Positions 17,466-26,092 of a stretch of DNA of 64,000 nucleotides are shown one piece after another. Position 1 is the stretch's first letter. Each line of letters starts with the position of its first letter. Below the pieces are notes generated by a model. That model ran no database searches. It saw only the letters and a program-made list of their open reading frames with translations, and had not been told where the DNA came from. This DNA is from Jejuia sp047345485 (GTDB taxonomy: Bacteria > Bacteroidota > Bacteroidia > Flavobacteriales > Flavobacteriaceae), in NCBI RefSeq assembly GCF_047345485.1, contig NZ_JBLFEN010000008.1, forward strand, positions 1-64,000, read 5' to 3'. Both the position numbers and the translations under genes were made by a program.

Positions 17466-18380
17466 CTATTCTCTATACAAGGGCAAAGTAGTGCATCTTA
17501 GTAACCCTTCTTGTTTACCTATTTCAGCATATGGTACTTCTTCAACTATAAAACCTTGTTTTCTCAACCACCTATTTAGGCGCGTAAATTTTTTTTCTGA
17601 AATAATAACTTCTTCTGAAATTGAAAATACATTACTACACATTTGATACATTTCATCTTTTGTAATTTCAAAAATATTTTCTTTGCCAAAGAAATTAACT
17701 AACCATTCATATTCACTTTCAATCAAAAAACCGTTTTTATGCAGTATAGCTTTACCTTTTCCTAACGGATTGAAACAACAATCTAGATGCAATGCATTTT
17801 CTTTTGGATTAGTATTAGACTTTCTAAGTTCGAAAGCCTTTATCTTTTTTTTTGGAAAAATATCTCCTATTACATTAATTGCTTGAATATTTGTTCGAGC
17901 TGTAATTAAATCGGGATAATCGTCTCCTGAATATACCCCCATGAAAACATAATGATTCCAAGGCATAACATCTCCGCCTTCTACATGACACTCTTCTGGA
18001 AGTATGATCCGTTTATCCGTATCTACCTTATTCCATATATAATCTATGGCATGTACTTCCTTTTCTCTATGCGGTAAAATATTTGCTTCTATCATGATAT
18101 CATCAATTACAAAAGCGATATCACGTGAAAATATTTGATTACAATCCTTTATAAGCTCTGGTCTATAAACTTCAACATCATACTTTTTAAAAACATTTAA
18201 AACAGACTTCATTTCATTTATCATATCCTTTTCTGTTGGATATGTTCCCGCTTTTATGTGTTCGATACTTTTAGGATCATAACAATCTTCTATTCTAGGA
18301 ATAGGCCCGTTACTTTCTGCTGTGCCAAGAACAACTTTTCTTAATCTTGAAATCTCATTCTGTATATTTAGTTTTAGCAT
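17466..18380 (-). CDS. Amidinotransferase / dimethylarginine dimethylaminohydrolase-like enzyme
   Basis: A 304-residue guanidine-modifying enzyme. Landmarks are CHVEGGDVMPW (acidic residue of the triad), ALHLDCCFNPLG (histidine) and, near the C-terminus, GLLRCTTLPL (nucleophilic cysteine). These support a cysteine hydrolase or amidino-transferase acting on arginine-like compounds; the substrate is not deducible. The ATG at 18380 is preferred, because the next one upstream (18404) falls inside the gltA terminator hairpin. The gene follows gltA on the same strand but behind that terminator. Confidence 0.85.
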   Translation of the reverse strand: MLKLNIQNEISRLRKVVLGTAESNGPIPRIEDCYDPKSIEHIKAGTYPTEKDMINEMKSVLNVFKKYDVEVYRPELIKDCNQIFSRDIAFVIDDIMIEANILPHREKEVHAIDYIWNKVDTDKRIILPEECHVEGGDVMPWNHYVFMGVYSGDDYPDLITARTNIQAINVIGDIFPKKKIKAFELRKSNTNPKENALHLDCCFNPLGKGKAILHKNGFLIESEYEWLVNFFGKENIFEITKDEMYQMCSNVFSISEEVIISEKKFTRLNRWLRKQGFIVEEVPYAEIGKQEGLLRCTTLPLYRE

Positions 18381-18394
18381 ATTGTAAATATAAA

Positions 18395-18426
18395 AAAGCT
18401 TCATAACAACTAAGTTATGAAGCTTT
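18395..18426 (-). terminator. gltA terminator
   Basis: A 13-bp perfect stem (AAAGCTTCATAAC with GTTATGAAGCTTT) and a 6-nt loop, followed on the minus strand by TTT. It lies 28 bp past the citrate synthase stop. Confidence 0.85.
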
Positions 18427-18454
18427 AAAATATATTAATATAGAATGTAATATC

Positions 18455-19741
18455 TTATCTTTTGTCTACAACAACAAACGGACGCTCTGTTGCACCAATA
18501 TAAACTTGTCTTGGCCTACCAATAGGTTCTTTACGTAAACGCATTTCTCTCCATTGCGCTATCCAACCTGGTAATCGCCCTATAGCAAACATTACTGTAA
18601 ACATTTCGGTTGGTATACCCATTGCTCTGTAAATAATACCAGAATAAAAATCTACATTTGGATATAATTTTCTATCAACGAAATACTGGTCTTCTAAAGC
18701 TTCTTTTTCTAAACCTTTCGCTATATCTAAAATTGGATCTTCAATTCCTAAATCGTGTAATACCTGATCTGCTGCTTTTTTGATAATTTTAGCTCTAGGA
18801 TCGAAATTTTTGTAAACACGGTGTCCAAAGCCCATTAATCTAAAAGGATCACTTTTATCTTTAGCTTTTGCCATATATTTTTTGGTATCACCGCCATCTG
18901 CTTGAATAGCTTCAAGCATTTCTAAAACCGCTTGATTAGCCCCACCATGAAGTGGTCCCCATAATGCAGAGATTCCAGCAGAAATTGAAGCAAACAAACC
19001 AGCATGTGATGAGCCTACAATTCTTACCGTAGAGGTAGAACAGTTTTGCTCATGATCTGCATGTAAAATTAAGAGTTTATCCAAAGCGTCAACTAAAACC
19101 GGATTTTGCACATAACAACTATTAGGTCTAGAAAACATCATTTTTAAAATATTTTCTACGTAACCTAAAGTATTATCACCGTAATCTAAGGGTTGCCCTT
19201 GTTTTTTACGCATAGTCCATGCTACAAGCACTGGCATTTTACCTAATAATCTTACAACAGACTTATACATTTCTTCTTCAGAATCTACATCAACAGAATC
19301 AGGGTTAAATGCTGTTAATGCACTTGTTAGAGAAGAAATAACACCCATTGGATGCGCTGATTTAGGAAATGCATCTAATATCTTCTTAACATCCTCATCT
19401 ACTGCGGACTCTGCTTTAATATCGTCATGAAACTTATCATTCTGTGCTTTGGTAGGTAACTCTCCAAAGATTAGTAGATAAGCAACTTCTAAAAAATCAA
19501 CTTTATTTGCTAATTCTGCGATATCATAACCTCTATATCTTAAGATACCTTTTTCACCGTCTAAAAAAGTAATTGCACTTTCACACGATCCAGTATTTTT
19601 ATAACCTGGATCAATAGTAATTATACCATTAGTTACAGTTCTTAATTTTGAAATATTAATTGCTAGCTCATTCTCGGTTCCCTTTTCTATTGGAAACTCA
19701 TGTTTCTCTCCATTAATCTCTAGAATAGCGGTATCAGACAT
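18455..19741 (-). CDS. gltA: Citrate synthase
   Basis: A 428-residue hexameric-type (type II) citrate synthase that condenses acetyl-CoA and oxaloacetate at the entry of the TCA cycle. Catalytic segments are complete: ILHADHEQNCSTSTVR, LWGPLHGGANQAVLEML and MGFGHRVYKNFDPRA with the two active histidines, and the later RKLYPNVDFYSG with the aspartate. The N-terminal strand domain (AILEINGEKHEFP) is typical of the Gram-negative form. It is monocistronic, with a terminator after it. Confidence 0.97.
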   Translation of the reverse strand: MSDTAILEINGEKHEFPIEKGTENELAINISKLRTVTNGIITIDPGYKNTGSCESAITFLDGEKGILRYRGYDIAELANKVDFLEVAYLLIFGELPTKAQNDKFHDDIKAESAVDEDVKKILDAFPKSAHPMGVISSLTSALTAFNPDSVDVDSEEEMYKSVVRLLGKMPVLVAWTMRKKQGQPLDYGDNTLGYVENILKMMFSRPNSCYVQNPVLVDALDKLLILHADHEQNCSTSTVRIVGSSHAGLFASISAGISALWGPLHGGANQAVLEMLEAIQADGGDTKKYMAKAKDKSDPFRLMGFGHRVYKNFDPRAKIIKKAADQVLHDLGIEDPILDIAKGLEKEALEDQYFVDRKLYPNVDFYSGIIYRAMGIPTEMFTVMFAIGRLPGWIAQWREMRLRKEPIGRPRQVYIGATERPFVVVDKR

Positions 19742-19852
19742 ATGTTTTGTGTTTATTTTTTTAGGATTGCTAATTTACAAAATATCCCTCGATTTAAGAA
19801 GTCTGTACGATAAGGTTTTGTTAATTTATAGATTGATAAAATGAAAGCTAAA

Positions 19853-19885
19853 AAAAGGCGATTAATATAAAATTAATCGCCTTTT
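19853..19885. terminator. Bidirectional hairpin after eno
   Basis: AAAAGGCGATTAAT pairs perfectly with ATTAATCGCCTTTT around a 5-nt loop; on the minus strand it ends in TTTTTTT. It is 25 bp past the enolase stop. Confidence 0.87.
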
Positions 19886-19910
19886 ACTCAAAATCTTTTG
19901 ATTTGTATTA

Positions 19911-21203
19911 TTATTTAATCTTAAAAGCATTTTCTCCAGGAAAATAAGCTACAGAACCAAGCTCTTCCTCTATACGAAGTAATTGGTTGTACTTAGCCAT
20001 ACGATCACTACGCGAAGCAGATCCTGTCTTTATTTGTCCTGTGTTTAAAGCCACTGCTAAATCTGCGATAGTATTATCTTCAGTTTCACCAGAACGGTGT
20101 GACATTACAGAAGTATACCCAGCATTATGTGCCATATTTACAGCAGCAATAGTTTCTGTTAACGACCCTATTTGGTTTACTTTTATCAAAATTGAATTGG
20201 CAATACCTTCGTTAATACCTCTTGATAAACGCTCTACATTTGTTACAAATAAATCATCTCCAACTAATTGTACTTTATCTCCAATTAACTCAGTTAAATA
20301 AGCCCAACCTTCCCAATCGTTCTCATCCATCCCGTCTTCAATTGAAATAATTGGATATTTAGAAGCTAACTCCGCTAAGTATTCTGCTTGTTCTTTGCTA
20401 GTTCTTATAACTCCGGAATCACCTTCAAACTTTTTGTAATCGTATTTACCATCAACAAAAAATTCTGCTGAAGCACAATCTAAAGCAATTTTAATTTCAT
20501 CACCAAATTTATATCCTGCATTGCTTACTGCTTTTGCAATGGTATCTAAAGCATCTTCTGTTCCTCCAGCAAGATTTGGTGCAAAACCACCCTCATCTCC
20601 TACAGATGTACTTAAATCTCTGTCATGCAACACCTTTTTTAAATGGTGAAAAATTTCAGTTCCCATTTGCATAGCATGGGTGAAATTTTTAGCTTTCACT
20701 GGCATAATCATAAACTCTTGAAATGCAATTGGCGCATCACTATGAGAACCACCATTGATAATATTCATCATTGGTAATGGTAACGTATTTGCCGAAACAC
20801 CACCAACGTAACGATACAATGGCATATTCAACTCATTAGCTGCGGCCTTAGCTGCGGCTAATGAAACTCCTAAAATGGCATTAGCCCCTAATTTGGATTT
20901 ATTTGGTGTACCATCTAAATCAATCATCATTTGATCGATAAAGTTTTGTTCAAATACTGAAATACCTACTAATTCTTCGGCTATAGTTGTGTTAACATTT
21001 TCTACTGCTTTTAAAACACCTTTACCCATGTAAGTATCTCCACCATCACGTAGCTCTACTGCTTCATGCTCTCCTGTTGATGCTCCTGATGGTACAGCAG
21101 CCCTACCTAATACTCCATTTTCTGTAACTACATCTACTTCTACGGTTGGATTACCTCTTGAATCTAGAATTTGTCTTGCGTGTACGCTAACTATTATACT
21201 CAT
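19911..21203 (-). CDS. eno: Enolase
   Basis: A 430-residue enolase (2-phosphoglycerate to phosphoenolpyruvate). Magnesium ligands and active-site segments are in place: SVGDEGGFAPNL, ISIEDGMDENDWEGW, LVGDDLFVTN, KVNQIGSLTE (catalytic lysine) and MSHRSGETEDNTIADLAV, ending with KTGSASRSDRMAKYNQLLRI. The start MSIIVSVHARQILDSRGNPT is the family start. It sits between carA and gltA on the same strand and has its own -7 box and terminator. Confidence 0.98.
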   Translation of the reverse strand: MSIIVSVHARQILDSRGNPTVEVDVVTENGVLGRAAVPSGASTGEHEAVELRDGGDTYMGKGVLKAVENVNTTIAEELVGISVFEQNFIDQMMIDLDGTPNKSKLGANAILGVSLAAAKAAANELNMPLYRYVGGVSANTLPLPMMNIINGGSHSDAPIAFQEFMIMPVKAKNFTHAMQMGTEIFHHLKKVLHDRDLSTSVGDEGGFAPNLAGGTEDALDTIAKAVSNAGYKFGDEIKIALDCASAEFFVDGKYDYKKFEGDSGVIRTSKEQAEYLAELASKYPIISIEDGMDENDWEGWAYLTELIGDKVQLVGDDLFVTNVERLSRGINEGIANSILIKVNQIGSLTETIAAVNMAHNAGYTSVMSHRSGETEDNTIADLAVALNTGQIKTGSASRSDRMAKYNQLLRIEEELGSVAYFPGENAFKIK

Positions 21204-21233
21204 AATTGGTTTGTTTTTAATCTTTTATTACTT

Positions 21234-21241
21234 CAAATTTA
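21234..21241 (-). promoter_or_regulatory. -7 box upstream of eno
   Basis: Minus strand TAAATTTG matches TANNTTTG about 31 bp before the enolase ATG. The -33 region lacks an exact TTG. Confidence 0.5.
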
Positions 21242-21320
21242 CGTCTAAATATTCTTTAATTATCTGGCTTTTGTCATAAAATCCTAAAATTGAAGCTATA
21301 ACGTTTTAGTAATTAAATTG

Positions 21321-22454
21321 TTATTTTACAGTTGATAATTTACCTTTTTTAATATTTTCTACAAACTGATCGAATAAGTACGATGAATCGTGAGGACCAG
21401 GACTTGCTTCTGGATGGTATTGTACCGAAAACACATTCTTACTTTTCATTGCTAAACCAGCAACAGTGTCATCATTTAAATGAACATGCGTTACTTTTAA
21501 ATCTGCATTAGCTTCAGCTTCTTCTCTGTTTACTGCAAATCCGTGATTTTGAGATGTGATTTCGCCTTTACCTGTAATTAAATTTTTAACAGGATGGTTT
21601 ATACCACGATGGCCATTATGCATTTTATAAGTTGTAACACCGTTTGCAATTGCAATTATTTGGTGTCCTAAGCATATACCAAACAGCGGTAAATCTCTTT
21701 TAATAACTTCTTTGGCTATTGCTTGCGCTTCAACTAAGGGTTCTGGATCTCCTGGACCATTTGATAAGAAATATCCATCTGGATTGAACGCCTCTAAATC
21801 TTCAAATTTAGCGTTGTATGGAAATACTTTAATGTAACAATCTCTACTAGAAATATTTCTCAAAATATTCTTTTTAATACCGATATCTAATGCAGCTACT
21901 TTATATGTGGCATTCTCATTACCGAAATAATAAGGTGTTTTGGTAGAAACTTTTGATGCCAACTCTAGGCCTTTCATACTTGGCACATCGGCCAATTGTT
22001 GCTTTAAACTTTCGATATTGTCAACCTCTGTAGAAATTACAGCGTTCATAGCACCGTTATCTCTTATATAACTTACCAAGGCTCTGGTGTCTACGTCTGA
22101 GATTGCTAATAAATTATTTTTATCTAAAAAATCTTCTAAAGACCCATCTGCTCTATCTCGAGAATACTCGTAACTAAAGTTTTTTACGATTAAACCAGCT
22201 ATTTTAATAGAATCAGATTCTACCTCGTCCTTATTGGTACCGTAGTTACCAATGTGAGCGTTGGTAGCTACCATTAGCTGCCCAAAGTACGATGGATCTG
22301 TGAATATTTCTTGATATCCTGTCATTCCCGTATTAAAACACACCTCGCCAAAAGCAGTTCCTTGTTTTCCGCCTACTGCTTTTCCATAAAAAATTGTACC
22401 ATCTGCAAGTAGAATGATGGCATTTTGTTTCTTCTGATATTTCATATGTTCCAT
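21321..22454 (-). CDS. carA: Carbamoyl-phosphate synthase small subunit
   Basis: A 377-residue glutaminase subunit that feeds ammonia to CarB for pyrimidine and arginine synthesis. The N-terminal CPSase_sm domain (ILLADGTIFYG, TGMTGYQEIFTDPSY) is followed by a class I glutamine amidotransferase with the nucleophile in FGICLGHQIIA and the His/Glu pair in VQYHPEASPGPHD. carB is not in the window. The ATG at 22454 has an A-rich leader; a second in-frame ATG at 22445 is also possible. An interspersed repeat separates it from rplQ. Confidence 0.96.
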   Translation of the reverse strand: MEHMKYQKKQNAIILLADGTIFYGKAVGGKQGTAFGEVCFNTGMTGYQEIFTDPSYFGQLMVATNAHIGNYGTNKDEVESDSIKIAGLIVKNFSYEYSRDRADGSLEDFLDKNNLLAISDVDTRALVSYIRDNGAMNAVISTEVDNIESLKQQLADVPSMKGLELASKVSTKTPYYFGNENATYKVAALDIGIKKNILRNISSRDCYIKVFPYNAKFEDLEAFNPDGYFLSNGPGDPEPLVEAQAIAKEVIKRDLPLFGICLGHQIIAIANGVTTYKMHNGHRGINHPVKNLITGKGEITSQNHGFAVNREEAEANADLKVTHVHLNDDTVAGLAMKSKNVFSVQYHPEASPGPHDSSYLFDQFVENIKKGKLSTVK

Positions 22455-22465
22455 TATTTTTTTCT

Positions 22466-22550
22466 GCGTTAGGGATTAAGGGATTTGTTGAATCCCGATA
22501 AGAATCGGGAGACTCCCGAAAGCCCGACCCGACCATAGGAGGGTAACGCC
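22466..22550. repeat. Interspersed palindromic repeat, copy 1
   Basis: Bounded by GCGTTA (22466-22471) and TAACGC (22544-22549), beginning GCGTTAGGGATTAAGGGATT and ending in GAAAGCCCGACCC plus a G-rich tail. Inside, CCCGAT/ATCGGG and CGGGAG/CTCCCG form hairpins. It is much more GC-rich than its surroundings and is clearly related to the element at 48360-48443. It resembles REP-like repeats found between genes in many Bacteroidota genomes. Confidence 0.75.
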
Positions 22551-22575
22551 CAAAAGTTTTACAAAAATTCAAAAA

Positions 22576-22605
22576 AAAAGGATAAACTAAAAATAGTTTA
22601 TCCTT
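22576..22605 (-). terminator. Terminator at the end of the ribosomal cluster (after rplQ)
   Basis: AAAGGATAAACTA pairs perfectly with TAGTTTATCCTTT around a 4-nt loop, with a T run after it on the minus strand. It lies 25 bp past the rplQ stop. Confidence 0.88.
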
Positions 22606-22629
22606 TATATATTAAATGCTTATTAACAT

Positions 22630-23103
22630 TTATTCTTCTTCGTTTGATGCGTTAGTGTCAACTGGTGCCACAGCAACTGGTTTACTTCCGCCTCTTCTGC
22701 TTCTTCTAGTAGTTTTCTTCTTAGCTTTACCAGCGTTGTAAATTTCGTTATAATCTACTAACTCTATCATAGCCATATCGGCATTATCACCTAAACGGTT
22801 ACCTAATTTGATAATTCTGGTATAACCACCTGGTCTATCTGCTACTTTAGTAGCAACGTCTCTAAACAACTCTGTAACAGCCTCTTTTTGTCTTAGCTTA
22901 CTAAATACAATACGTCTGTTGTGTGTTGTATCAGTTTTAGATTTTGTTACTAAAGGCTCTACAAATTGTTTTAAGGCTTTTGCTTTTGCAACTGTAGTGT
23001 TAATACGTTTGTGCTCTATTAAAGAACAAGCCATATTTGCTAACATTGCCTTTCTATGGGCTGTTTTTCTACCTAAATGGTTAATTTTTTTTCCGTGTCT
23101 CAT
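22630..23103 (-). CDS. rplQ: 50S ribosomal protein L17
   Basis: A 157-residue L17, longer than the roughly 120 of many bacteria. The conserved core is MRHGKKINHLGRKTAHRKAM followed by IEHKRINTTVAKAK; the extra C-terminal 35 residues are first basic (KKKTTRRSRRGG) and then acidic (ASNEEE), a tail common in Bacteroidota. It sits near the exit of the ribosomal tunnel. It is the last gene of the ribosomal cluster, 71 bp after rpoA. Confidence 0.98.
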   Translation of the reverse strand: MRHGKKINHLGRKTAHRKAMLANMACSLIEHKRINTTVAKAKALKQFVEPLVTKSKTDTTHNRRIVFSKLRQKEAVTELFRDVATKVADRPGGYTRIIKLGNRLGDNADMAMIELVDYNEIYNAGKAKKKTTRRSRRGGSKPVAVAPVDTNASNEEE

Positions 23104-23174
23104 GACCTTTGTTTTAAACTTCTATCTTGCTACCACATCTTATACAGAGAGCAAACTATAGAAGAGTTGATTAT

Positions 23175-24167
23175 TTAATCTTTATCTAATTTATATTTAC
23201 TTAAATCCATTCCGAAGTTTAATCCTTTAACGTGTACAAGCTCTTCAAGCTCTGTTAAAGATTTTTTACCGAAGTTACGGAACTTCATTAAATCATTTTT
23301 ATTAAAAGATACTAAGTCTCCTAAAGTATCAACTTCTGCAGCTTTTAAACAGTTAAGCGCACGTACGGATAAATCCATATCAATAAGCTTAGTTTTAAGC
23401 AACTGTCTCATGTGAAGTGATTCTTCATCATAAGTTTCAGTTTGTGCAATTTCATCAGCTTCTAAAGTGATACGCTCATCAGAGAATAACATAAAGTGAT
23501 GAATTAATGTTTTAGCTGCTTCTGTTAAAGCATCTTGCGGTGTAATTGAACCATCTGTAATGATTTCGAAAACTAATTTTTCGTAATCAGTTTTTTGCTC
23601 TACACGGTAATTTTCAATGCTATATTTAACATTTTTGATTGGTGTGTAAATAGAGTCTGTAAAAATAGTACCTATCGGTGCAGACGCTTTTTTATTTTCT
23701 TCTGCTGGTACATAACCTCTACCTTTTTCTATAGTGATTTCCATATTGATACTCACTTTAGGATCTAAATTACAGATTACTAATTCTGAATTTAATACTT
23801 GAAATCCTGAAATAAACTTTTGGAAGTCTCCAGCTAATATTTGTTCTTGACCAGATATTGAAATTGAGATTGACTCATTATCTATATCTTCTATTTGTCT
23901 TTTAAAACGTACTTGTTTTAAATTCAAAATAATCTCTGTTACATCTTCTACCACACCAGCAATTGTAGAAAATTCGTGATCTACACCTTCTACTCTAACT
24001 GAGGTGATTGCAAAACCCTCTAAAGAAGATAATAAAACTCTTCTAAGTGCATTACCAACTGTTAAACCGTAACCTGGTTCTAATGGTCTGAATTCGAATT
24101 TACCTTCGAAATCAGTAGAATCAATCATGATTACTTTATCGGGCTTTTGAAAATTAAATACTGCCAT
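23175..24167 (-). CDS. rpoA: RNA polymerase alpha subunit
   Basis: A 330-residue alpha subunit. The N-terminal dimerisation domain (to about 230) has GYGLTVGNALRRVLLSSLEG; a flexible linker leads to the C-terminal DNA- and activator-binding domain (about 255-325), with LSVRALNCLKAAEVDTLGDL and FGKKSLTELEEL. It nucleates core RNA polymerase assembly. The 101-bp gap to rpsD shows no terminator, so it probably shares the rpsD transcript. Confidence 0.98.
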   Translation of the reverse strand: MAVFNFQKPDKVIMIDSTDFEGKFEFRPLEPGYGLTVGNALRRVLLSSLEGFAITSVRVEGVDHEFSTIAGVVEDVTEIILNLKQVRFKRQIEDIDNESISISISGQEQILAGDFQKFISGFQVLNSELVICNLDPKVSINMEITIEKGRGYVPAEENKKASAPIGTIFTDSIYTPIKNVKYSIENYRVEQKTDYEKLVFEIITDGSITPQDALTEAAKTLIHHFMLFSDERITLEADEIAQTETYDEESLHMRQLLKTKLIDMDLSVRALNCLKAAEVDTLGDLVSFNKNDLMKFRNFGKKSLTELEELVHVKGLNFGMDLSKYKLDKD

Positions 24168-24268
24168 AATGTTTTCTTCGTTTTAATTGTTATTTGGTTG
24201 CGCGGTTTAAAAGTTTGAAGAGCACTAGCAAACCCTTTGGCCAAATACCAATATGATTAATATATGTA

Positions 24269-24874
24269 TTACTTAGAGTATAATTCTACGATGAATTGCT
24301 CGTTGATATTTTCTGGAATCTGGATTCTTGCAGGAACAGAGACATAAGTACCAGACTTTGTATCATTATTCCAAGTAATCCATTCGTATACATGACTTGA
24401 GTTTGATAAAGAACTATCAATAGCTTCAAGCGATTTTGATTTTTCTCTTACTGCAACTACATCTCCAGCTTTTAACTGATAAGAAGGTATATTTACTAAT
24501 TCACCGTTAACAGTAATATGCCTGTGAGATACCAATTGACGTGCACCGCTTCTAGATGGAGAAATTCCCATTCTATAAACTACGTTGTCTAATCTAGATT
24601 CACATAATTGTAATAACACTTCACCTGTAATACCTTGTGCAGCTGTTGCTTTTTTGAATAAACCTCTAAATTGACGCTCTAAAATACCGTAGGTATATTT
24701 AGCTTTTTGCTTTTCCATTAACTGGATTGCGTATTCAGATTTTTTACCACGTCTTCTATTATTTCCGTGTTGTCCTGGAGGATAATTTCTTTTTTCGAAT
24801 GATTTGTCTTCTCCAAAGATAGCTTCGCCGAATTTTCGTGCGATTTTAGTTTTAGGACCAGTATATCTTGCCAT
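24269..24874 (-). CDS. rpsD: 30S ribosomal protein S4
   Basis: A 201-residue primary 16S rRNA-binding protein. N-terminal MARYTGPKTKIARKFGEAIF and the S4 RNA-binding domain (CESRLDNVVYRMGISPSR, then SHRHITVNGELVNIPSY) are intact. It lacks the zinc-binding cysteine cluster seen in some S4 proteins. It follows a hairpin terminator and a -7-like box, so it may begin a separate transcript with rpoA and rplQ. Confidence 0.98.
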   Translation of the reverse strand: MARYTGPKTKIARKFGEAIFGEDKSFEKRNYPPGQHGNNRRRGKKSEYAIQLMEKQKAKYTYGILERQFRGLFKKATAAQGITGEVLLQLCESRLDNVVYRMGISPSRSGARQLVSHRHITVNGELVNIPSYQLKAGDVVAVREKSKSLEAIDSSLSNSSHVYEWITWNNDTKSGTYVSVPARIQIPENINEQFIVELYSK

Positions 24875-24978
24875 TTTAAATTGTTTTTGAGAGCGATTAT
24901 GAATTAAGGTCTTAATCTTATCCTTCGATAACCTTTAATCTCCCGTTGATACTTGTTAATATTATTTTTTTCGGTTTG

Positions 24979-24986
24979 CAAATTTA
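24979..24986 (-). promoter_or_regulatory. -7 box upstream of rpsD
   Basis: Minus strand TAAATTTG, full match to TANNTTTG, immediately after the hairpin at 24991-25031 and about 105 bp before the rpsD ATG. No TTG stands at -33, because that stretch is occupied by the hairpin. Confidence 0.4.
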
Positions 24987-24990
24987 TGCA

Positions 24991-25031
24991 AAAAATTAAT
25001 ACCATCTGATAAACAGATGCTATTAATTTTT
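24991..25031 (-). terminator. Hairpin terminator between rpsK and rpsD
   Basis: Outer stem AAAAATTAATA with TATTAATTTTT, one C-C mismatch, then inner stem CATCTG/CAGATG with a 5-nt loop: about 17 pairs in all. The minus strand ends in TTTTTT, the terminator layout. It lies inside the ribosomal cluster, 26 bp past the rpsK stop, so it may be an attenuator. Confidence 0.75.
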
Positions 25032-25056
25032 TTATTCTAAACACATTGAAACGTGA

Positions 25057-25440
25057 TTAAACTCTTCTACGTTTTGGTGGACGACAACCGTTATGTGGTA
25101 ATGGTGTAACATCAACAATTTCAGTTACTTCAATACCTGCATTATGTATAGAACGAATAGCAGATTCTCTACCATTTCCTGGTCCTTTTACATATACTTT
25201 TACCTTTTTTAAGCCAGCTTCTAGGGCTACACCCGAAGCATCTTCTGCAGCTAATTGTGCAGCGTAAGGTGTATTTTTCTTAGACCCTCTAAATCCCATT
25301 TTACCAGCAGAAGACCAAGAGATTACATCTCCCTTCTTATTGGTTAATGAAATTATGATGTTATTAAATGAAGCAGTTACGTGCGCTTCTCCAACAGCAT
25401 CAACTATTACTTTACGTTTTTTTGTACTTGACTTTGCCAT
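25057..25440 (-). CDS. rpsK: 30S ribosomal protein S11
   Basis: A 127-residue platform protein of the small subunit that helps shape the mRNA exit region. Core signatures are ASFNNIIISLTNKKGDVISW, GPGNGRESAIRSIHNAG and the basic end PHNGCRPPKRRRV. It lies between rpsM (103 bp upstream) and a terminator hairpin downstream. Confidence 0.98.
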   Translation of the reverse strand: MAKSSTKKRKVIVDAVGEAHVTASFNNIIISLTNKKGDVISWSSAGKMGFRGSKKNTPYAAQLAAEDASGVALEAGLKKVKVYVKGPGNGRESAIRSIHNAGIEVTEIVDVTPLPHNGCRPPKRRRV

Positions 25441-25543
25441 ATTATTTTGTTGTAGTTGTTAGCTTTAGTTGTTAGAATCCTAAACCTTTCGATTTCGAAC
25501 AGATTCATCTAACGTCTATACACTAATGACTAATGTCTAATTA

Positions 25544-25918
25544 TTATTTAGTTGCTTTTTTCTTGTTAGCAACAGTTTTTCTTCTACCTTTTCTTGTTCT
25601 AGAGTTATTCTTAGTACGTTGTCCTCTTAATGGAAGACCGGATCTATGACGTATACCTCTGTAACACCCAATATCCATTAATCGCTTAATGTTTAATTGT
25701 GTTTCAGAACGTAATTCACCTTCAATAGTATAAGTTCCCACAGCATCACGAATCGATCCGATTTCGTCGTCTGTCCAATCTTGTACTTTAGTACTTTCGT
25801 CTACTTTAGCAGTTGCTAAAATTTCTTGTGCTCTACTTTTACCTATACCATAGATATAAGTTAAAGAGATAACTCCTCTTTTTTGTTTTGGTATGTCTAC
25901 ACCTGCAATTCTTGCCAT
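25544..25918 (-). CDS. rpsM: 30S ribosomal protein S13
   Basis: A 124-residue head protein contacting the P-site tRNA and the L5 bridge. The H2TH part (VDIPKQKRGVISLTYIYGIG) and the basic tail (RGQRTKNNSRTRKGRRKT) are both present. It starts 3 bp after rpmJ. Confidence 0.98.
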   Translation of the reverse strand: MARIAGVDIPKQKRGVISLTYIYGIGKSRAQEILATAKVDESTKVQDWTDDEIGSIRDAVGTYTIEGELRSETQLNIKRLMDIGCYRGIRHRSGLPLRGQRTKNNSRTRKGRRKTVANKKKATK

Positions 25919-25921
25919 AAT

Positions 25922-26038
25922 TTACCCTTGTCTTTGTTTAAATCTAGGATTCTTTTTGTTTATCACGTAAAGTCTACCTTTTCTACGCACAATCTTACAA
26001 TCTGCGCTTCTTTTTTTAACTGATGCTCTTACTTTCAT
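25922..26038 (-). CDS. rpmJ: 50S ribosomal protein L36, zinc-free form
   Basis: A 38-residue protein starting MKVRASVKKRSADCKIVRRK and ending NPRFKQRQG. The usual zinc ribbon (three Cys and one His) is gone: only C14 remains, the other ligands being Ser, Asn and Phe. This cysteine-poor type is expected to fold without zinc. It sits in its normal place between infA and rpsM, with ATG at 26038 and TAA at 25922-25924. Confidence 0.95.
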   Translation of the reverse strand: MKVRASVKKRSADCKIVRRKGRLYVINKKNPRFKQRQG

Positions 26039-26092
26039 CTTATACTAATTATTCTATATTACTGTTAGATATTATCTTGCGACTATACCTGT

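Noticed and set aside
18381..18404. Longer start for the amidinotransferase-like gene
   Set aside because: The upstream ATG lies in the stem of the gltA terminator.
22333..22572. Minus-strand frame running from carA into the interspersed repeat
   Set aside because: It overlaps carA in another frame and its upstream half is the palindromic repeat; composition is unlike a protein.
25441..25543. Direct repeat TAGTTGTTAG and an ACTAATGACTAATG stretch between rpsK and rpsM
   Set aside because: Short, simple and AT-rich; no more than low-complexity DNA without wider evidence.
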